Below are positions 43,976 to 53,059 of a stretch of DNA of 64,000 bases, piece after piece. Origin of the DNA: Streptomyces griseofuscus (GTDB lineage Bacteria; Actinomycetota; Actinomycetes; Streptomycetales; Streptomycetaceae). The stretch covers positions 6,076,001 through 6,140,000 of the forward strand of contig NZ_CP051006.1 of NCBI RefSeq assembly GCF_014673495.1, read 5' to 3'. Position 1 is the first letter of the stretch. Each line of letters opens with the position of its first letter. Below the pieces are notes generated by a model. The model was not told where the DNA came from, did no database searches, and was given only the letters and a program-made list of their open reading frames with translations. A program made the translations under genes and the position numbers.

Positions 43976-45520
43976 TCAGCCGAGCTCACCCGCGGCGGTC
44001 AGCTCCACGAGGCGCACCAGCGTACGGACCGCCGTGCCGGTGCCGCCCTTGGGCGTGTACCCGAAGGCCGCGCCCTCGTTGAAGGCCGGGCCGGCGATGT
44101 CGAGGTGCGCCCAGGCGATGCCCTCGCCCACGAACTCGCGCAGGAAGAGGCCGGCCAGCAGCCCGCCGCCCCAGCGCTCGCCGACGTTGGTCATGTCCGC
44201 GACCTGGGACTCCAGGCCCTTGGCCAGGTGCTCCGGCATCGGCATCGGCCACGCCGGCTCGCCGGTCTCCTCCGCCGCCTCGTACACCGCGGTGCGGAAC
44301 GCGTCGTCGTTGGCGATGACACCCAGCGTCCGGCTGCCCAGCGCCACCATCATCGCGCCGGTCAGCGTCGCGACGTCCACGATCGCGTCCGGCGCCTCCT
44401 GCGAGGCCGCCCACAGCGCGTCGGCGAGCACCAGCCGGCCCTCGGCGTCGGTGTTGAGCACCTCCACCGTCTTGCCGCTGTACATGCGCAGCACGTCACC
44501 CGGGCGCACCGCCGAGCCGGACGGCATGTTCTCGGCCAGCGCCAGCCAGCCGGTGACGTTCGCCTCCAGGCCGAGCCGGGCCGCGGCGACGACGGCCGCG
44601 AAGACCGCAGCGGCACCCGCCATGTCGCACTTCATCGTCTCGTTGTGACCGGCCGGCTTCAGCGAGATGCCGCCCGAGTCGTAGGTGATGCCCTTGCCGA
44701 CGAAGGCGAGGCTCCGCTCGGCCTTCGGGTGCGTGTACGCGATCTTGACCAGGCGCGGGGCCGCCGCCGAGCCGCCGCCGACGCCGAGGATGCCGCCGTA
44801 GCCGCCCTTGGTCAGCGCCTTCTCGTCGAGCACCTGCACCTTGAGGCCGTGCTCCTTGGCCGCGGCCTGCACGATGCCCGCGAAGCTCGCGGGGGTGAGG
44901 TCGTTCGGCGGGGTGTTGACCAGGTCGCGGGCGCGGTTCAGCTCCTCGCCGACCGCGAGGGCGCGGGTGAGGGCACCCTTGTGGGCGGCGTCGCGCGGCT
45001 TGCCGCCGAGCAGCACGGCCTCGCCCAGCGGGGCCTTGCCGTTCTTGGCGCGGGCGCCCTTCGCCTTGCCGTTGCTCTCCTTGTAGGAGTCGAAGGAGTA
45101 CGCGCCGAGGAGCACGCCCTCGCCGATCGCCTCCAGGGCACCGGGGCCGTCCACGGGCAGCGCGAGCGCGGCCTTCTTGACGCCGGCGAGCGCCCGGGCC
45201 GCCGTGCCCGCGGCCTTGCGCAGCACCTCGGCGTCGAAACCGGCCGCCGCGTCCATGGTGTCCGGCTCCGCGCCCAGGCCCACCGCCACCACGAGCGGGG
45301 CCTTGAAGCCCGCCGGGGCGGGCAGCTTCGTCAGCTCGCCCTCCGCGCCCGAGGCGCCGAGGGTCTCCAGGACGCCGGCCAGGCTGCCGTCGTACGCCTT
45401 GTCCACGGCCTCGGCGCCCGGCGCGACGACGGGTCCCTTGGCGCCCTTGGCGACACCGATCACGATCGCGTCGGCCCGCAGGCCGGGCGCCGCGGCGGTG
45501 CTGAGAGTCAGAGCAGTCAC
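43976..45520 (-). CDS. pepA: Leucyl aminopeptidase
   Basis: Cytosolic M17 dimetal aminopeptidase that removes N-terminal residues from peptides. 514 residues. The catalytic C-terminal domain has SLAFVGKGITYDSGGISLKP, MKCDMAGAAAVFAAV, GWLALAENMPSGSAVRPGDV and the signature EVLNTDAEGRLVLADAL, ending AHLDIAGPAFNEGAAFGYTP. The N-terminal domain is Ala/Gly-rich. GTG 45520 (VTALTLSTAAAPGLRADAIV) fits the family start. Upstream there are 279 noncoding bases with a hairpin; the repeated element follows the stop. Monocistronic. Confidence 0.96.
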   Translation of the reverse strand: MTALTLSTAAAPGLRADAIVIGVAKGAKGPVVAPGAEAVDKAYDGSLAGVLETLGASGAEGELTKLPAPAGFKAPLVVAVGLGAEPDTMDAAAGFDAEVLRKAAGTAARALAGVKKAALALPVDGPGALEAIGEGVLLGAYSFDSYKESNGKAKGARAKNGKAPLGEAVLLGGKPRDAAHKGALTRALAVGEELNRARDLVNTPPNDLTPASFAGIVQAAAKEHGLKVQVLDEKALTKGGYGGILGVGGGSAAAPRLVKIAYTHPKAERSLAFVGKGITYDSGGISLKPAGHNETMKCDMAGAAAVFAAVVAAARLGLEANVTGWLALAENMPSGSAVRPGDVLRMYSGKTVEVLNTDAEGRLVLADALWAASQEAPDAIVDVATLTGAMMVALGSRTLGVIANDDAFRTAVYEAAEETGEPAWPMPMPEHLAKGLESQVADMTNVGERWGGGLLAGLFLREFVGEGIAWAHLDIAGPAFNEGAAFGYTPKGGTGTAVRTLVRLVELTAAGELG

Positions 45521-45616
45521 GGTGGTGAATTCTCGCTTCCGATGTGAAGTTGCTTGGGGTGGGTCGACCGGGCCCGACAGCCGACCCCAGGTCAAGGTCT
45601 GGGGACAGGCGGCAAC

Positions 45617-45649
45617 CGGGGCCCCCGCCTTGTAAGGCGGGCACCCGGG
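45617..45649 (-). terminator. Hairpin between cobS and pepA
   Basis: An inner stem CCCGCCTT/AAGGCGGG with a 2-base turn extends outward through CCGGG/CCCGG. It lies about 150 bases past the cobS stop and 100 bases before pepA, so it could be a late terminator for cobS or part of the pepA leader. Confidence 0.5.
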
Positions 45650-45799
45650 ACGAGAGTACGCGCGTGCCCCGCCGCGCTCATGCCCCCGGTGTTCACCCGT
45701 AGGTGGCGCGGCGGCCCCCACCGCCCGCCCGGGCAGGCCCTGTGACCTTCCCTTTCATGGTCAAGTACGCCCTCGCGCGAGGAAGTTGCGGCCGCTCCG

Positions 45800-46585
45800 T
45801 CAGCGCCCGAAGGCCAGCACCACGAGGGACGCCGTCGCGGCCGTCTCCGCGAGCGCGCCGAACACATCCCCGGTCACCCCGCCGAAGCGGCGCACACAGC
45901 GGCGCAGCAGGAGTTCGGCGGCCCCGAGCGCGAACAGCACGGCGGCCGCGGCGCGCAGGGCGCCGTACGGGCCGGTCCCGGCACCCCAGGCGGCCGCGCC
46001 CGCGGTGCACAGCACGGTCAGCGCGAGCGCGCCCGGCACCGGCACCACCCCGGCGACGGCCGCCCCGAGCCCCTCGGGCCGCGCGGCCGGCACCCCGGTG
46101 CGGGCGGCCAGGGTGAGCGCGAGCCGGGCGGTCACCGCGGAGGTCACCGCCGCCGCGGCGCCGCGCGCCCACGAGTCGTCGTACGACTGCGCCAGCACGG
46201 CCACCTGGGCCAGCAGCGCCAGGACGAGGGTGAGCACCCCGAACGGGCCGATGTCCGACCGCTTCATGATGCGCAGCGCCTCCTCGGCCGGCTTGCCGCT
46301 GCCCAGCCCGTCCGCGGTGTCGGCGAGCCCGTCCAGATGCAGTCCGCGGGTGAGGACGGCGGGTACGGCGACCGAGCCGACGGCGGCGAGCAGCGGGCCC
46401 GCGCCCAGGAGCAGCAGGAGCAGCGCGAGGGCGGCCGAGAGGGCGCCGGCGACCAGGCCCACCAGGGCGGCGGCGAGCATGCCCCCGCGCGCGGCCCCGC
46501 GGTCCCAGCGGTGCACCCGTACGGGCAGCACGGTGAGCGTGCCGAAGGCGAACCGGAGACCGTCGAGGGGCGAGGACGTGCGCAT
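45800..46585 (-). CDS. cobS: Adenosylcobinamide-GDP ribazoletransferase (cobalamin synthase)
   Basis: Integral membrane enzyme joining adenosylcobinamide-GDP and alpha-ribazole in the last cobalamin assembly step. 261 residues. Family motifs: FAFGTLTVLPVRV near residue 14, LTRGLHLDGLADTADGLGSG near residue 83, MKRSDIGPFGVL, and about six to seven Ala/Leu/Val-rich membrane helices. ATG 46585 is the clear start. It diverges from the membrane-protein gene at 46650. CobT and CobU are encoded 3-7 kb away in separate units. Confidence 0.95.
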   Translation of the reverse strand: MRTSSPLDGLRFAFGTLTVLPVRVHRWDRGAARGGMLAAALVGLVAGALSAALALLLLLLGAGPLLAAVGSVAVPAVLTRGLHLDGLADTADGLGSGKPAEEALRIMKRSDIGPFGVLTLVLALLAQVAVLAQSYDDSWARGAAAAVTSAVTARLALTLAARTGVPAARPEGLGAAVAGVVPVPGALALTVLCTAGAAAWGAGTGPYGALRAAAAVLFALGAAELLLRRCVRRFGGVTGDVFGALAETAATASLVVLAFGR

Positions 46586-46649
46586 CGGCGCAGGCTACCC
46601 GGCGGCCGCGGGCCCGCCGTCGGCCGGGCGCCGGGGATAAAGTGCCCAC

Positions 46650-47417
46650 ATGGGGCACTGGTGGGTGCGGAACATCATCGAGCCGGGCAAGCTTCCGCTG
46701 CTGCTCGCCCTCACCGCCTTCGTGCTGACGTTCGTCGTCACCCGGGTGATCACCCGTCTGATCCGGGCCGGCAAGGGCCCGTTCCGCAATGTCAGCGCGG
46801 GCGGCCTGCACATCCACCATGTCGTCCCCGGGGTCGTGCTCACCGTCGTCGGCGGCTTCGGCGCGGTCGCCAGCGACCGGCACGGCGCCGGCGGGGCGCT
46901 GGCCGCCGTGGTGTTCGGGATCGGCGCGGGCCTGGTCCTGGACGAGTTCGCGCTGATCCTGCATCTCCAGGACGTCTACTGGACCGAGGAGGGCCGCCAG
47001 AGCGTCGAGGCCGTGGTGCTCACCGCCGCCCTGGTGGGGCTGCTGCTCGCCGGGTTCGTGCCGTTCGGCGTCAACGACCTGACCCAGGAGGAACTCGCCG
47101 ACCGCGGCACCGTCATCGCCAACGTCGCCGCCAACTTCGTGCTCTCCCTGGTCGCCCTGAGCAAGGGCAAGACGCGCACCGCGGTGTTCGGCGCGATCGT
47201 GCCGCTGGTCGCGCTGGTCGGCGCGCTCCGCCTGGCCCGCCCCGACTCCTTCTGGGCCCGCCGCTTCTACGGCCGCCGCCCCCGCGCCCGCGCCCGGGCC
47301 ACCCTGCGCGCCTACCGCCACGACCGCCGCTGGACCCCGCGCAGCCGCGCCGTTCAGGACTGGATCGGCGGCAGGCCCGACCCGGACCCGGCCCGGCTGC
47401 CCGGCGGCCGCCGCTGA
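46650..47417 (+). CDS. Integral membrane protein of unknown function
   Basis: A 255-residue protein with about five membrane helices (LPLLLALTAFVLTFVVTRVI, VVPGVVLTVVGGFGAVAS, LAAVVFGIGAGLVLDEFALI, AVVLTAALVGLLLAGFVPFG, IANVAANFVLSLVAL) and a long Arg-rich cytoplasmic tail (FYGRRPRARARATLRAYRHD). A conserved GGLHIHHVVPGV and LDEFALILHL could bind a metal or lipid. Its last 64 bases overlap antisense with the end of the rhomboid-like gene. No assigned function. Confidence 0.82.
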   Translation: MGHWWVRNIIEPGKLPLLLALTAFVLTFVVTRVITRLIRAGKGPFRNVSAGGLHIHHVVPGVVLTVVGGFGAVASDRHGAGGALAAVVFGIGAGLVLDEFALILHLQDVYWTEEGRQSVEAVVLTAALVGLLLAGFVPFGVNDLTQEELADRGTVIANVAANFVLSLVALSKGKTRTAVFGAIVPLVALVGALRLARPDSFWARRFYGRRPRARARATLRAYRHDRRWTPRSRAVQDWIGGRPDPDPARLPGGRR

Positions 47418-48076
47418 AGCAGCGGATGAGGGCGGTGCCGTACCGCCACCGCCAGGCACAGCGAGCCCACCGCCATCAGCGCGGCCAGATGCTCCTTGCC
47501 CGCCAGGTTCTCCTTGAGCAGCACCTCGGCGACCATCGCCACGGTCACCGCGCCCGTCGTGGCGTACGCGCCGTGCCGCCAGGCCACGAACACCGCGAGA
47601 CCCACCACGGCGGCCGACGGGCCGGTGTCCACCACCTGCGCGTCCGTCCACGGCAGCCCGAACGGGGCGTGCGCGCCGAGGGTGATGCCGAGGCGCGCGT
47701 ACAGCGTCCCGGCGAGCGTGGCGAGATACGCGATGACGAGCGTGCGCCACCAGCCCAGGCACAGCTCGGCGATCCCGAACACGAGCAGGATCTGCGCCAG
47801 CGCGCCCCACACCGGCAGGTCGAGGGCGGGCACGAACAGCGACAGGGGGGTGCGCAGCAGGCTCAGCCACAGGGGGTCCTCGGCCCGGACCGCGCCGAGG
47901 CTCTGCACCAGCCGGAAGCCCCACGGCCGGTTCTGCGCGAACTGGAGCAGCGCGGTCAGCAGCACCGCCGCGGTGGTCATCGGCATCGCCCACGGGCGCG
48001 GTCTCAGCAGAGGCCCGCGCACGCTGCCGTACAGCGGTCCCCACTCGGCGCGGGCCCAGCGAGTGAGCGATCCCAT
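47354..48076 (-). CDS. Rhomboid-like membrane protein
   Basis: A 240-residue membrane protein with six or so helices (TTAAVLLTALLQFAQNRPWG, PVWGALAQILLVFGIAELCL, TLVIAYLATLAGTLYARLGI, AVVGLAVFVAWRHGAYATTG, HLAALMAVGSLCLAVAVRH). It resembles the actinobacterial rhomboid-like family. A GPSAAVVGL motif stands where active rhomboids have G-x-S-G/A, so proteolytic activity is possible but not proven; the distal His is not obvious. It is 24 bases downstream of the MprF-like gene on the same strand. Its C-terminal 20 codons overlap the convergent gene. Confidence 0.72.
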   Translation of the reverse strand: MGSLTRWARAEWGPLYGSVRGPLLRPRPWAMPMTTAAVLLTALLQFAQNRPWGFRLVQSLGAVRAEDPLWLSLLRTPLSLFVPALDLPVWGALAQILLVFGIAELCLGWWRTLVIAYLATLAGTLYARLGITLGAHAPFGLPWTDAQVVDTGPSAAVVGLAVFVAWRHGAYATTGAVTVAMVAEVLLKENLAGKEHLAALMAVGSLCLAVAVRHRPHPLLQRRPPGSRAGSGSGLPPIQS

Positions 48077-48100
48077 GCGAAAATTCCTACCCCGGTACGG

Positions 48101-49915
48101 TCATCGGCGCGCCCCGAGCCGGCCCCGGTGCAGCCACCTGGGCAGTCCCGGGGCCTCCAGGAAGCCCTCCGCGCGGGCCGAGGCGAGGCCGATGCGCGGC
48201 AGGTCCGCGCTCTTCTCGAAGAGCAGGAACCGCGGCTCCCAGATGGGCCGGTACTTGGCGTTGGCGCGGTACAGCGACTCGATCTGCCACCAGCGGGAGA
48301 AGAAGCTGAGCAGCGAGCGCCACAGCCGCAGCACCGGTCCGGCACCGAGCCGCGCGCCACGTTCGAAGACCGAGCGGAACATCGCGAAGTTGAGCGACAC
48401 CTGTGTGATCCCGATCTCCCCGGCGCGCCGCAGCAGTTCGATGACCATGAACTCCATCAGCCCGTTCTCACAGGCGCGGTCGCGGCGCATCAGGTCCAGC
48501 GACAGCCCGCTCGGGCCCCAGGGCACGAAGGACAGCAGCGCCCGCGGGCGGCCCTCGGCGTCCGTGCACTCCAGCATCACGCACCGGCCGTCCGCCGGGT
48601 CCCCGAGCCGCCCGAGCGCCATGCTGAACCCGCGCTCGGTCGCCCCGTCCCGCCAGTCGTCCGCGCGCTCGACCAGCAGCGCCATCTCGGCCGCCGGAAT
48701 GTCCTCGTGACGCCGTACGCGCACCTCGTACCCGGCCCGCCGCACGCGGTTGTACGCCTGCCGCACGGTGCGCATCGCCCGCCCCTCCAGGGTGAAGTCG
48801 GCGACCTCCACGAGCGCCTCGTCGCCGAGCTCCAGCGCGTCCAGGCCGTGCCGGCGGTAGACGGTGCCCGCCTCCTCGCCCGCCCCCATCACCGCCGGGA
48901 TCCAGCCGTGCGCCCGCGCCTGTGCCAGCCACGGCACGATCGCGCCCGGCCAGGCCTCGGGGTCCCCGAGCGGATCCCCGGAGGCGAGGCTCACCCCGCC
49001 GACCACCCGATAGGCGACGGCCGCCTTGCCGGTCGGCGACCACACCACGCTCTTCTCCCGGCGCAGCGCGAAGTAGCCGAGGGAGTCCCGCTCGCCGTGC
49101 CGCTCCAGCAGCGCCCGCAGCCGCCGCTCGTCGTCCTCGGTGAGCGGGTCGACGGCGCGCCGGGAGCGGAAGGCGGCGTAGAACACGGCGAGGACCAGGA
49201 CCGTACTGAGCACATTGACGACGACGTTGGCCCAGGTGGGCGGGGCGATGCCAGGGAAGTGGCGCTCGTCGGCGGAGACCGAGACCAGGCGCAGGGTGCC
49301 GTAGTGCCAGCGCTCCCAGAACGTCGAACGGGCCGCGTCCGGCGCCTGGTTGGTGACCGTCACCAGCAGCCCGGCCAGCAGGCTGGCGGCCAGCCCGCCG
49401 CCGACGGCGACGGTGGCCGCGAGCCGGGGATTGGCGCGGTCGCCCTTCGCGTAGAACTCCCGCCGCCCCACCAGCAGCGCCCCGACGAACGCGGCCGTCA
49501 GCACCAGCGACACCCAGTTCTGCGCGTACCGGTGGATCTCCGGGAACGCCATGGCGAACGCGAACAGCGCGAGGAAGACGCCGCTGAGCACGAGGTTGAG
49601 GATCCACGCCGCGCGCTTGCGGCGCCGCATCGTGATCGCCAGGAACGCGGTGAACACCCCGGAGGCGAAGCCTGCGGTCAGCAGGTACGGCGTGAAGAAG
49701 TCGTCCTGGTTGTGCCGGCGCACGTCCTGGTACAGCGAGACCCACACCGCGGTGAGGAAGTTGATGAACGCGACGACCCGCAGATACCAGACGGCGAATG
49801 CGGCGGCCTTGGGGGACACCCCGCCCGACCGCCGCCCGGCCGCACCCGACCGCTCCGCTTCGACCGACCGCTCCGCCACCACGCGCGGCGGGGTGGCAAT
49901 CCGGGCTTCTCCCAT
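48101..49915 (-). CDS. Phosphatidylglycerol lysyltransferase-domain protein (MprF-like)
   Basis: A 604-residue membrane enzyme. About six N-terminal membrane helices (WYLRVVAFINFLTAVWVSLY, LLTAGFASGVFTAFLAITM, AWILNLVLSGVFLALFAFAM, NWVSLVLTAAFVGALLVG and two more) are followed by a cytoplasmic GNAT-like LPG-synthase domain of about 350 residues (GDPLGDPEAWPGAIVPWLAQ, RRHGLDALELGDEALVEVAD, ENGLMEFMVIELLRRAGEIG, FSRWWQIESLYRANAKYRP). The family transfers aminoacyl groups from tRNA to phosphatidylglycerol, changing surface charge. The flippase part is short compared with full MprF. It forms a unit with the rhomboid-like gene 24 bases later. Confidence 0.88.
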   Translation of the reverse strand: MGEARIATPPRVVAERSVEAERSGAAGRRSGGVSPKAAAFAVWYLRVVAFINFLTAVWVSLYQDVRRHNQDDFFTPYLLTAGFASGVFTAFLAITMRRRKRAAWILNLVLSGVFLALFAFAMAFPEIHRYAQNWVSLVLTAAFVGALLVGRREFYAKGDRANPRLAATVAVGGGLAASLLAGLLVTVTNQAPDAARSTFWERWHYGTLRLVSVSADERHFPGIAPPTWANVVVNVLSTVLVLAVFYAAFRSRRAVDPLTEDDERRLRALLERHGERDSLGYFALRREKSVVWSPTGKAAVAYRVVGGVSLASGDPLGDPEAWPGAIVPWLAQARAHGWIPAVMGAGEEAGTVYRRHGLDALELGDEALVEVADFTLEGRAMRTVRQAYNRVRRAGYEVRVRRHEDIPAAEMALLVERADDWRDGATERGFSMALGRLGDPADGRCVMLECTDAEGRPRALLSFVPWGPSGLSLDLMRRDRACENGLMEFMVIELLRRAGEIGITQVSLNFAMFRSVFERGARLGAGPVLRLWRSLLSFFSRWWQIESLYRANAKYRPIWEPRFLLFEKSADLPRIGLASARAEGFLEAPGLPRWLHRGRLGARR

Positions 49916-49988
49916 GGTGATGGATCATATGGGGGTTGCCTGAACGAACGGCACTTATCGCCTCTTCGGGCCGGCTGTTTCCCGCCGA

Positions 49989-51071
49989 CTACGCTTCCCC
50001 GGCCTCCGGCTCCTTCTCGGCCTCCGGCTCCCGCTCGGGCATCTCCGCGCCCAGCGCCGCCGCGGCCTGCACCAGGGGGAGTGCCAGCAGCGCGCCCGCG
50101 CCCTCGCCGACCTTCACGCCCTGCTGGAGCAGCGGTTCCAGGGCCATCCGGTCCAGCGCCTTCGCCTGGCCCGGCTCCCCGCTGTCGTGCGCCGCCAGCC
50201 ACCAGTCCGGCGCCCGGAACGCGACCCGCTGCGCGACCAGCGCGCACGCCGCGCTCACCACGCCGTCCAGGATCACCGGCAGCTTGCGCACCGCGCACTG
50301 GAGCAGGAACCCGGTCATCGCCGCGAGGTCCGCCCCGCCGACCGTGGCCAGCAGCTGAGCCTGGTCGCCGAGCACCGGCCGCGCCCGGCGCAGCGCGTCC
50401 CGGATCGCCGCGCACTTGCGCATCCAGGTGAGGTCGTCGATCGCGACGCCGCCCCGGCCGGTCACCACCGACGCGTCGGTCCCGCACAGCGCCGCGATCA
50501 GCACCGCGGCCGCGGTGGTGCCGCCCACGCTGATGTCGCCGAGCACCACCAGGTCCGTACCGGAGTCGGCCTCCTCGTCGGCCACGGCGATACCGGCCCG
50601 CAGCGCGGCGTCCGCCTCCTCCGCGGTGAGCGCGTCCTCGATGTCGATACGACCGCTGCCGCGCCGCACCCGGTGCCGTCCGACGTCCTCGGGGAGGTCG
50701 CCCGGGTCGCAGTCCAGGGCCATGTCCACGACCCGGACCGGCACCTGGAGCCGGCGCGCCAGCACGGCGGCGGGGCTCGCGCCCTCCAGCACGTCGCGCA
50801 CCAGCTCCCGCGCGCCGCCCGCGGGCCGCGTCGAGACATCCAGTTCGGCGATGCCGTGGTCGCCGGCGAAGAGGATCAGCCGCGGCCGTTCGACCGTCCG
50901 TACCGGTACGGCGCTCTGCGCGGCGGTCAGCCACTCGCCCAGCTCGTCCAGGCGCCCCAGCGCCCCCGGCGGCACGATCTGGCGCTCCCGCCGGGTCTCG
51001 GCGTCACGGCGCACGCCCCCGTCCGGGCGCTCGATCAGATCGGTGAAGTCGTCCAGATCAATCCTGCTCAT
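49989..51071 (-). CDS. cobT: Nicotinate-nucleotide--dimethylbenzimidazole phosphoribosyltransferase
   Basis: Makes alpha-ribazole phosphate, the cobalamin lower-ligand precursor. 360 residues. Family motifs: LGRLDELGEWLTAAQ near residue 38, RLILFAGDHGIAELDVSTRP, DLVVLGDISVGGTTAAAVLI, TGRGGVAIDDLTWMRKCAAI, GGADLAAMTGFLLQC and the catalytic-Glu end GVKVGEGAGALLALPLVQ. The C-terminus is a Glu/Pro-rich extension (PEREPEAEKEPEAGEA). The start is ATG 51071 (MSRIDLDDFTDLIERPDGGV); the frame upstream is not protein-like. It is divergent from a small methyltransferase gene. Confidence 0.94.
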   Translation of the reverse strand: MSRIDLDDFTDLIERPDGGVRRDAETRRERQIVPPGALGRLDELGEWLTAAQSAVPVRTVERPRLILFAGDHGIAELDVSTRPAGGARELVRDVLEGASPAAVLARRLQVPVRVVDMALDCDPGDLPEDVGRHRVRRGSGRIDIEDALTAEEADAALRAGIAVADEEADSGTDLVVLGDISVGGTTAAAVLIAALCGTDASVVTGRGGVAIDDLTWMRKCAAIRDALRRARPVLGDQAQLLATVGGADLAAMTGFLLQCAVRKLPVILDGVVSAACALVAQRVAFRAPDWWLAAHDSGEPGQAKALDRMALEPLLQQGVKVGEGAGALLALPLVQAAAALGAEMPEREPEAEKEPEAGEA

Positions 51072-51207
51072 TCGCCGAACAGTACCGCCAGCGGGCGAAC
51101 GGTTCCGCGCCACATCGCCACCACGACCCGGCGATGTCATTGCGTCCAAGATCGCCATCCCATACGTTCCGTTTTGCCGCGAAATGTCGCACAGGAAGCC
51201 ACTGTCC

Positions 51208-51750
51208 ATGCCGACCTCGCCCCGCACGCTGAAGCCCCTTCTCCGACGCAGCTTCTACGAACACCAGTTGGCCCGGATCCGGCACCTGCTCACCGCCCGT
51301 GCGCTGTCCTCGCTCCCCGGGCTCCCCGAACCGGAGAGCTGGCTGGACGTGGGCACGGGATACGGCCATTTCCCGGAGGCGGCGAAGCGGTACTTCCCCT
51401 ACACGAGCTTCGACGGCGTCGACCCGACGGACCGCGTACGGCGGGCGCTGGCGGAGGACCGGCTGGAAGAGGCGTACCAGGGCCGGCTGGCCGACGTGGC
51501 GCCGCGACTGCGTGCCCGCTATGACGTGGTGAGCGTCCTCGGGCCGCCGCCGCACGCCCCGGAGACCGAACTCGACGCGGCGTTCACCGTCCTGCGCCCC
51601 GGCGGCCACCTCGTCCTGGGCGCCTGCTGGGCACCTGCCGACGTGGAGGCGCTGGCCTGCGCGGTCCTCCCCGGCACCTTCCGGATCCCGTTCCTCCACC
51701 ACCACCGGTTCGTGGCCCGGAAGGACATCGCGCGGCCGCACCATGGCTGA
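51208..51750 (+). CDS. Class I SAM-dependent methyltransferase, small
   Basis: A 180-residue protein. SAM-binding motif I is SWLDVGTGYGHFPEAAKRYF, motif II FDGVDPTDRVRRAL, then YDVVSVLGPPPHAPETELDA and the late-strand RPGGHLVLGACWAPADVEAL. ATG 51208 has AGGAAG ten bases upstream; an in-frame ATG 8 codons earlier lacks one. It is one of the shorter methyltransferases and lacks an obvious substrate domain. Lies between cobT (divergent) and the cobU fusion (convergent, 26 bases), but a cobalamin role is not indicated. Confidence 0.82.
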   Translation: MPTSPRTLKPLLRRSFYEHQLARIRHLLTARALSSLPGLPEPESWLDVGTGYGHFPEAAKRYFPYTSFDGVDPTDRVRRALAEDRLEEAYQGRLADVAPRLRARYDVVSVLGPPPHAPETELDAAFTVLRPGGHLVLGACWAPADVEALACAVLPGTFRIPFLHHHRFVARKDIARPHHG

Positions 51751-51776
51751 TCGCGCACCTCGCGGGGCCGCTCGAC

Positions 51777-52979
51777 TCACCCCCGCAGGACCACGGCCTG
51801 CCCCGCCACGATCAGCAGCACCTGCTCGCACTCCGAGGCGAACGCCGCGTTCAGACGCCCCAGTTCATCCCGGTAACGGCGCCCGGACGCCGTCGCGGGG
51901 ACGATCCCCGAGCCCACCTCGTTCGACACGGCCACCACCGTCCGCCGCGCGCACCGCACCGCCTCCGTCAACTCCCGCACCCGCTCCCGCAGCGCCTTCT
52001 CACCCCCGCCCGCCCACTCCGCGTCGTCCCACGCCCCCACCTCGTCCATGACGTACGTCAGCCACAGCGACAGACAGTCGATCAGCACCGGCGGCCCGTC
52101 CGCCGCGAGCACCGGCACCAGATCCGTCGTCTCGGACGTACGCCACGACCCCGGCCGCCGCTCCCGGTGCGCCGCCACCCGCGCCGCCCACTCGGTGTCC
52201 CCGCCCCGCGTCCCGCCGGTCGCCACGTAGAGCACATCGGGGAAGGACTCCAACCGCCGCTCCGCCTCGACCGACTTCCCCGAGCGCGCCCCGCCGAGCA
52301 CCAGCGTGCGCCGGGGCACATCGGGCACGTCCTCGTACGCGCCGACCACCAGCGTCGTACCGTCGGGCACCGCCCGCGCCCCCGCCGCCGCGAGCCGTCG
52401 CCGCAGCTCACCGCCGGGCGGCACATCGTGGTCGAGATGGACCGCGAGCACATCCGTCGTCGGCCCCACCGAACCGACCGCCCGCAGCCGGGCCAGCGCG
52501 TCCGGCCGGCCGACGGCATCCGCGAGGACCATGTCGTACGACTCCGCTGTCGCCGTCTCCAGACCCGCGGGCGCCCCGCCCGGCGGCAGATACAGCAGCC
52601 GCCTGCCGTCCGGACCGGTCACCGCGTACCCGGTGCCGCCCGCGTCCATCGCCACCGCGCGCACCCGATGCCCCGTCAGCAGCGTCAGCTCCCGCCCGTC
52701 CGGCACCCGTACCGGCTGCGGCAGCCCGGCCGGCACCTCCACCGGCGGCCCGTCGTGCGGGTGGGACAGCAGCACCTGGCGCACCCCGCCCAGCGAGTGC
52801 CCGGCCCGCGCCGCCGCGAAGGCCGCGCCAGGGGTGAGGTCGAGCAGCAGCGCGCCGTCCACCAGCAGCGCGGTGGCCGCCCGCGCGTCCGGACCCAGCG
52901 CCGTCGCGCAGGCGGCACAGGGGCAGTCGGGGCGGGGCAGGCCGGCGGGGGCACCGGTACCGAGCAGAGTCACTTCCAC
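51777..52979 (-). CDS. cobU: Adenosylcobinamide kinase/guanylyltransferase with N-terminal metallo-beta-lactamase-like domain
   Basis: A 400-residue fusion. The C-terminal 175 residues are CobU: P-loop RTLVLGGARSGKSVEAERRL, YVATGGTRGGDTEWAARVAA with HRERRPGSWRT containing the guanylylated His, LIDCLSLWLTYVMDE and VAVSNEVGSGIVPATASGRR. The first 220 residues (VEVTLLGTGAPAGLPRPDCP, CAACATALGPDARAATALLV, VLLSHPHDGPPVEVP, VLAVHLDHDVPP) resemble a metallo-beta-lactamase/PhnP-like fold in which the H-x-H-x-D-H metal site is reduced to HPHDG. CobU activates and guanylylates adenosylcobinamide; the N-terminal domain's role is unknown. GTG 52979 is the most likely start. Confidence 0.88.
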   Translation of the reverse strand: MEVTLLGTGAPAGLPRPDCPCAACATALGPDARAATALLVDGALLLDLTPGAAFAAARAGHSLGGVRQVLLSHPHDGPPVEVPAGLPQPVRVPDGRELTLLTGHRVRAVAMDAGGTGYAVTGPDGRRLLYLPPGGAPAGLETATAESYDMVLADAVGRPDALARLRAVGSVGPTTDVLAVHLDHDVPPGGELRRRLAAAGARAVPDGTTLVVGAYEDVPDVPRRTLVLGGARSGKSVEAERRLESFPDVLYVATGGTRGGDTEWAARVAAHRERRPGSWRTSETTDLVPVLAADGPPVLIDCLSLWLTYVMDEVGAWDDAEWAGGGEKALRERVRELTEAVRCARRTVVAVSNEVGSGIVPATASGRRYRDELGRLNAAFASECEQVLLIVAGQAVVLRG

Positions 52980-53059
52980 GGAACGATTTTCGCCTGTCCG
53001 ATCGGGTATTGCGCTTCCGTCTACTCTTCCAGCAGGTGTCGGATCACTAGGAGGCCCAC

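Noticed and set aside
46337..50431. Plus-strand open frame of more than 1300 codons
   Set aside because: Antisense to cobS, the rhomboid-like gene, the MprF-like gene and cobT; composition is Arg/Gly/Pro/His-rich without any domain, a typical high-GC shadow.
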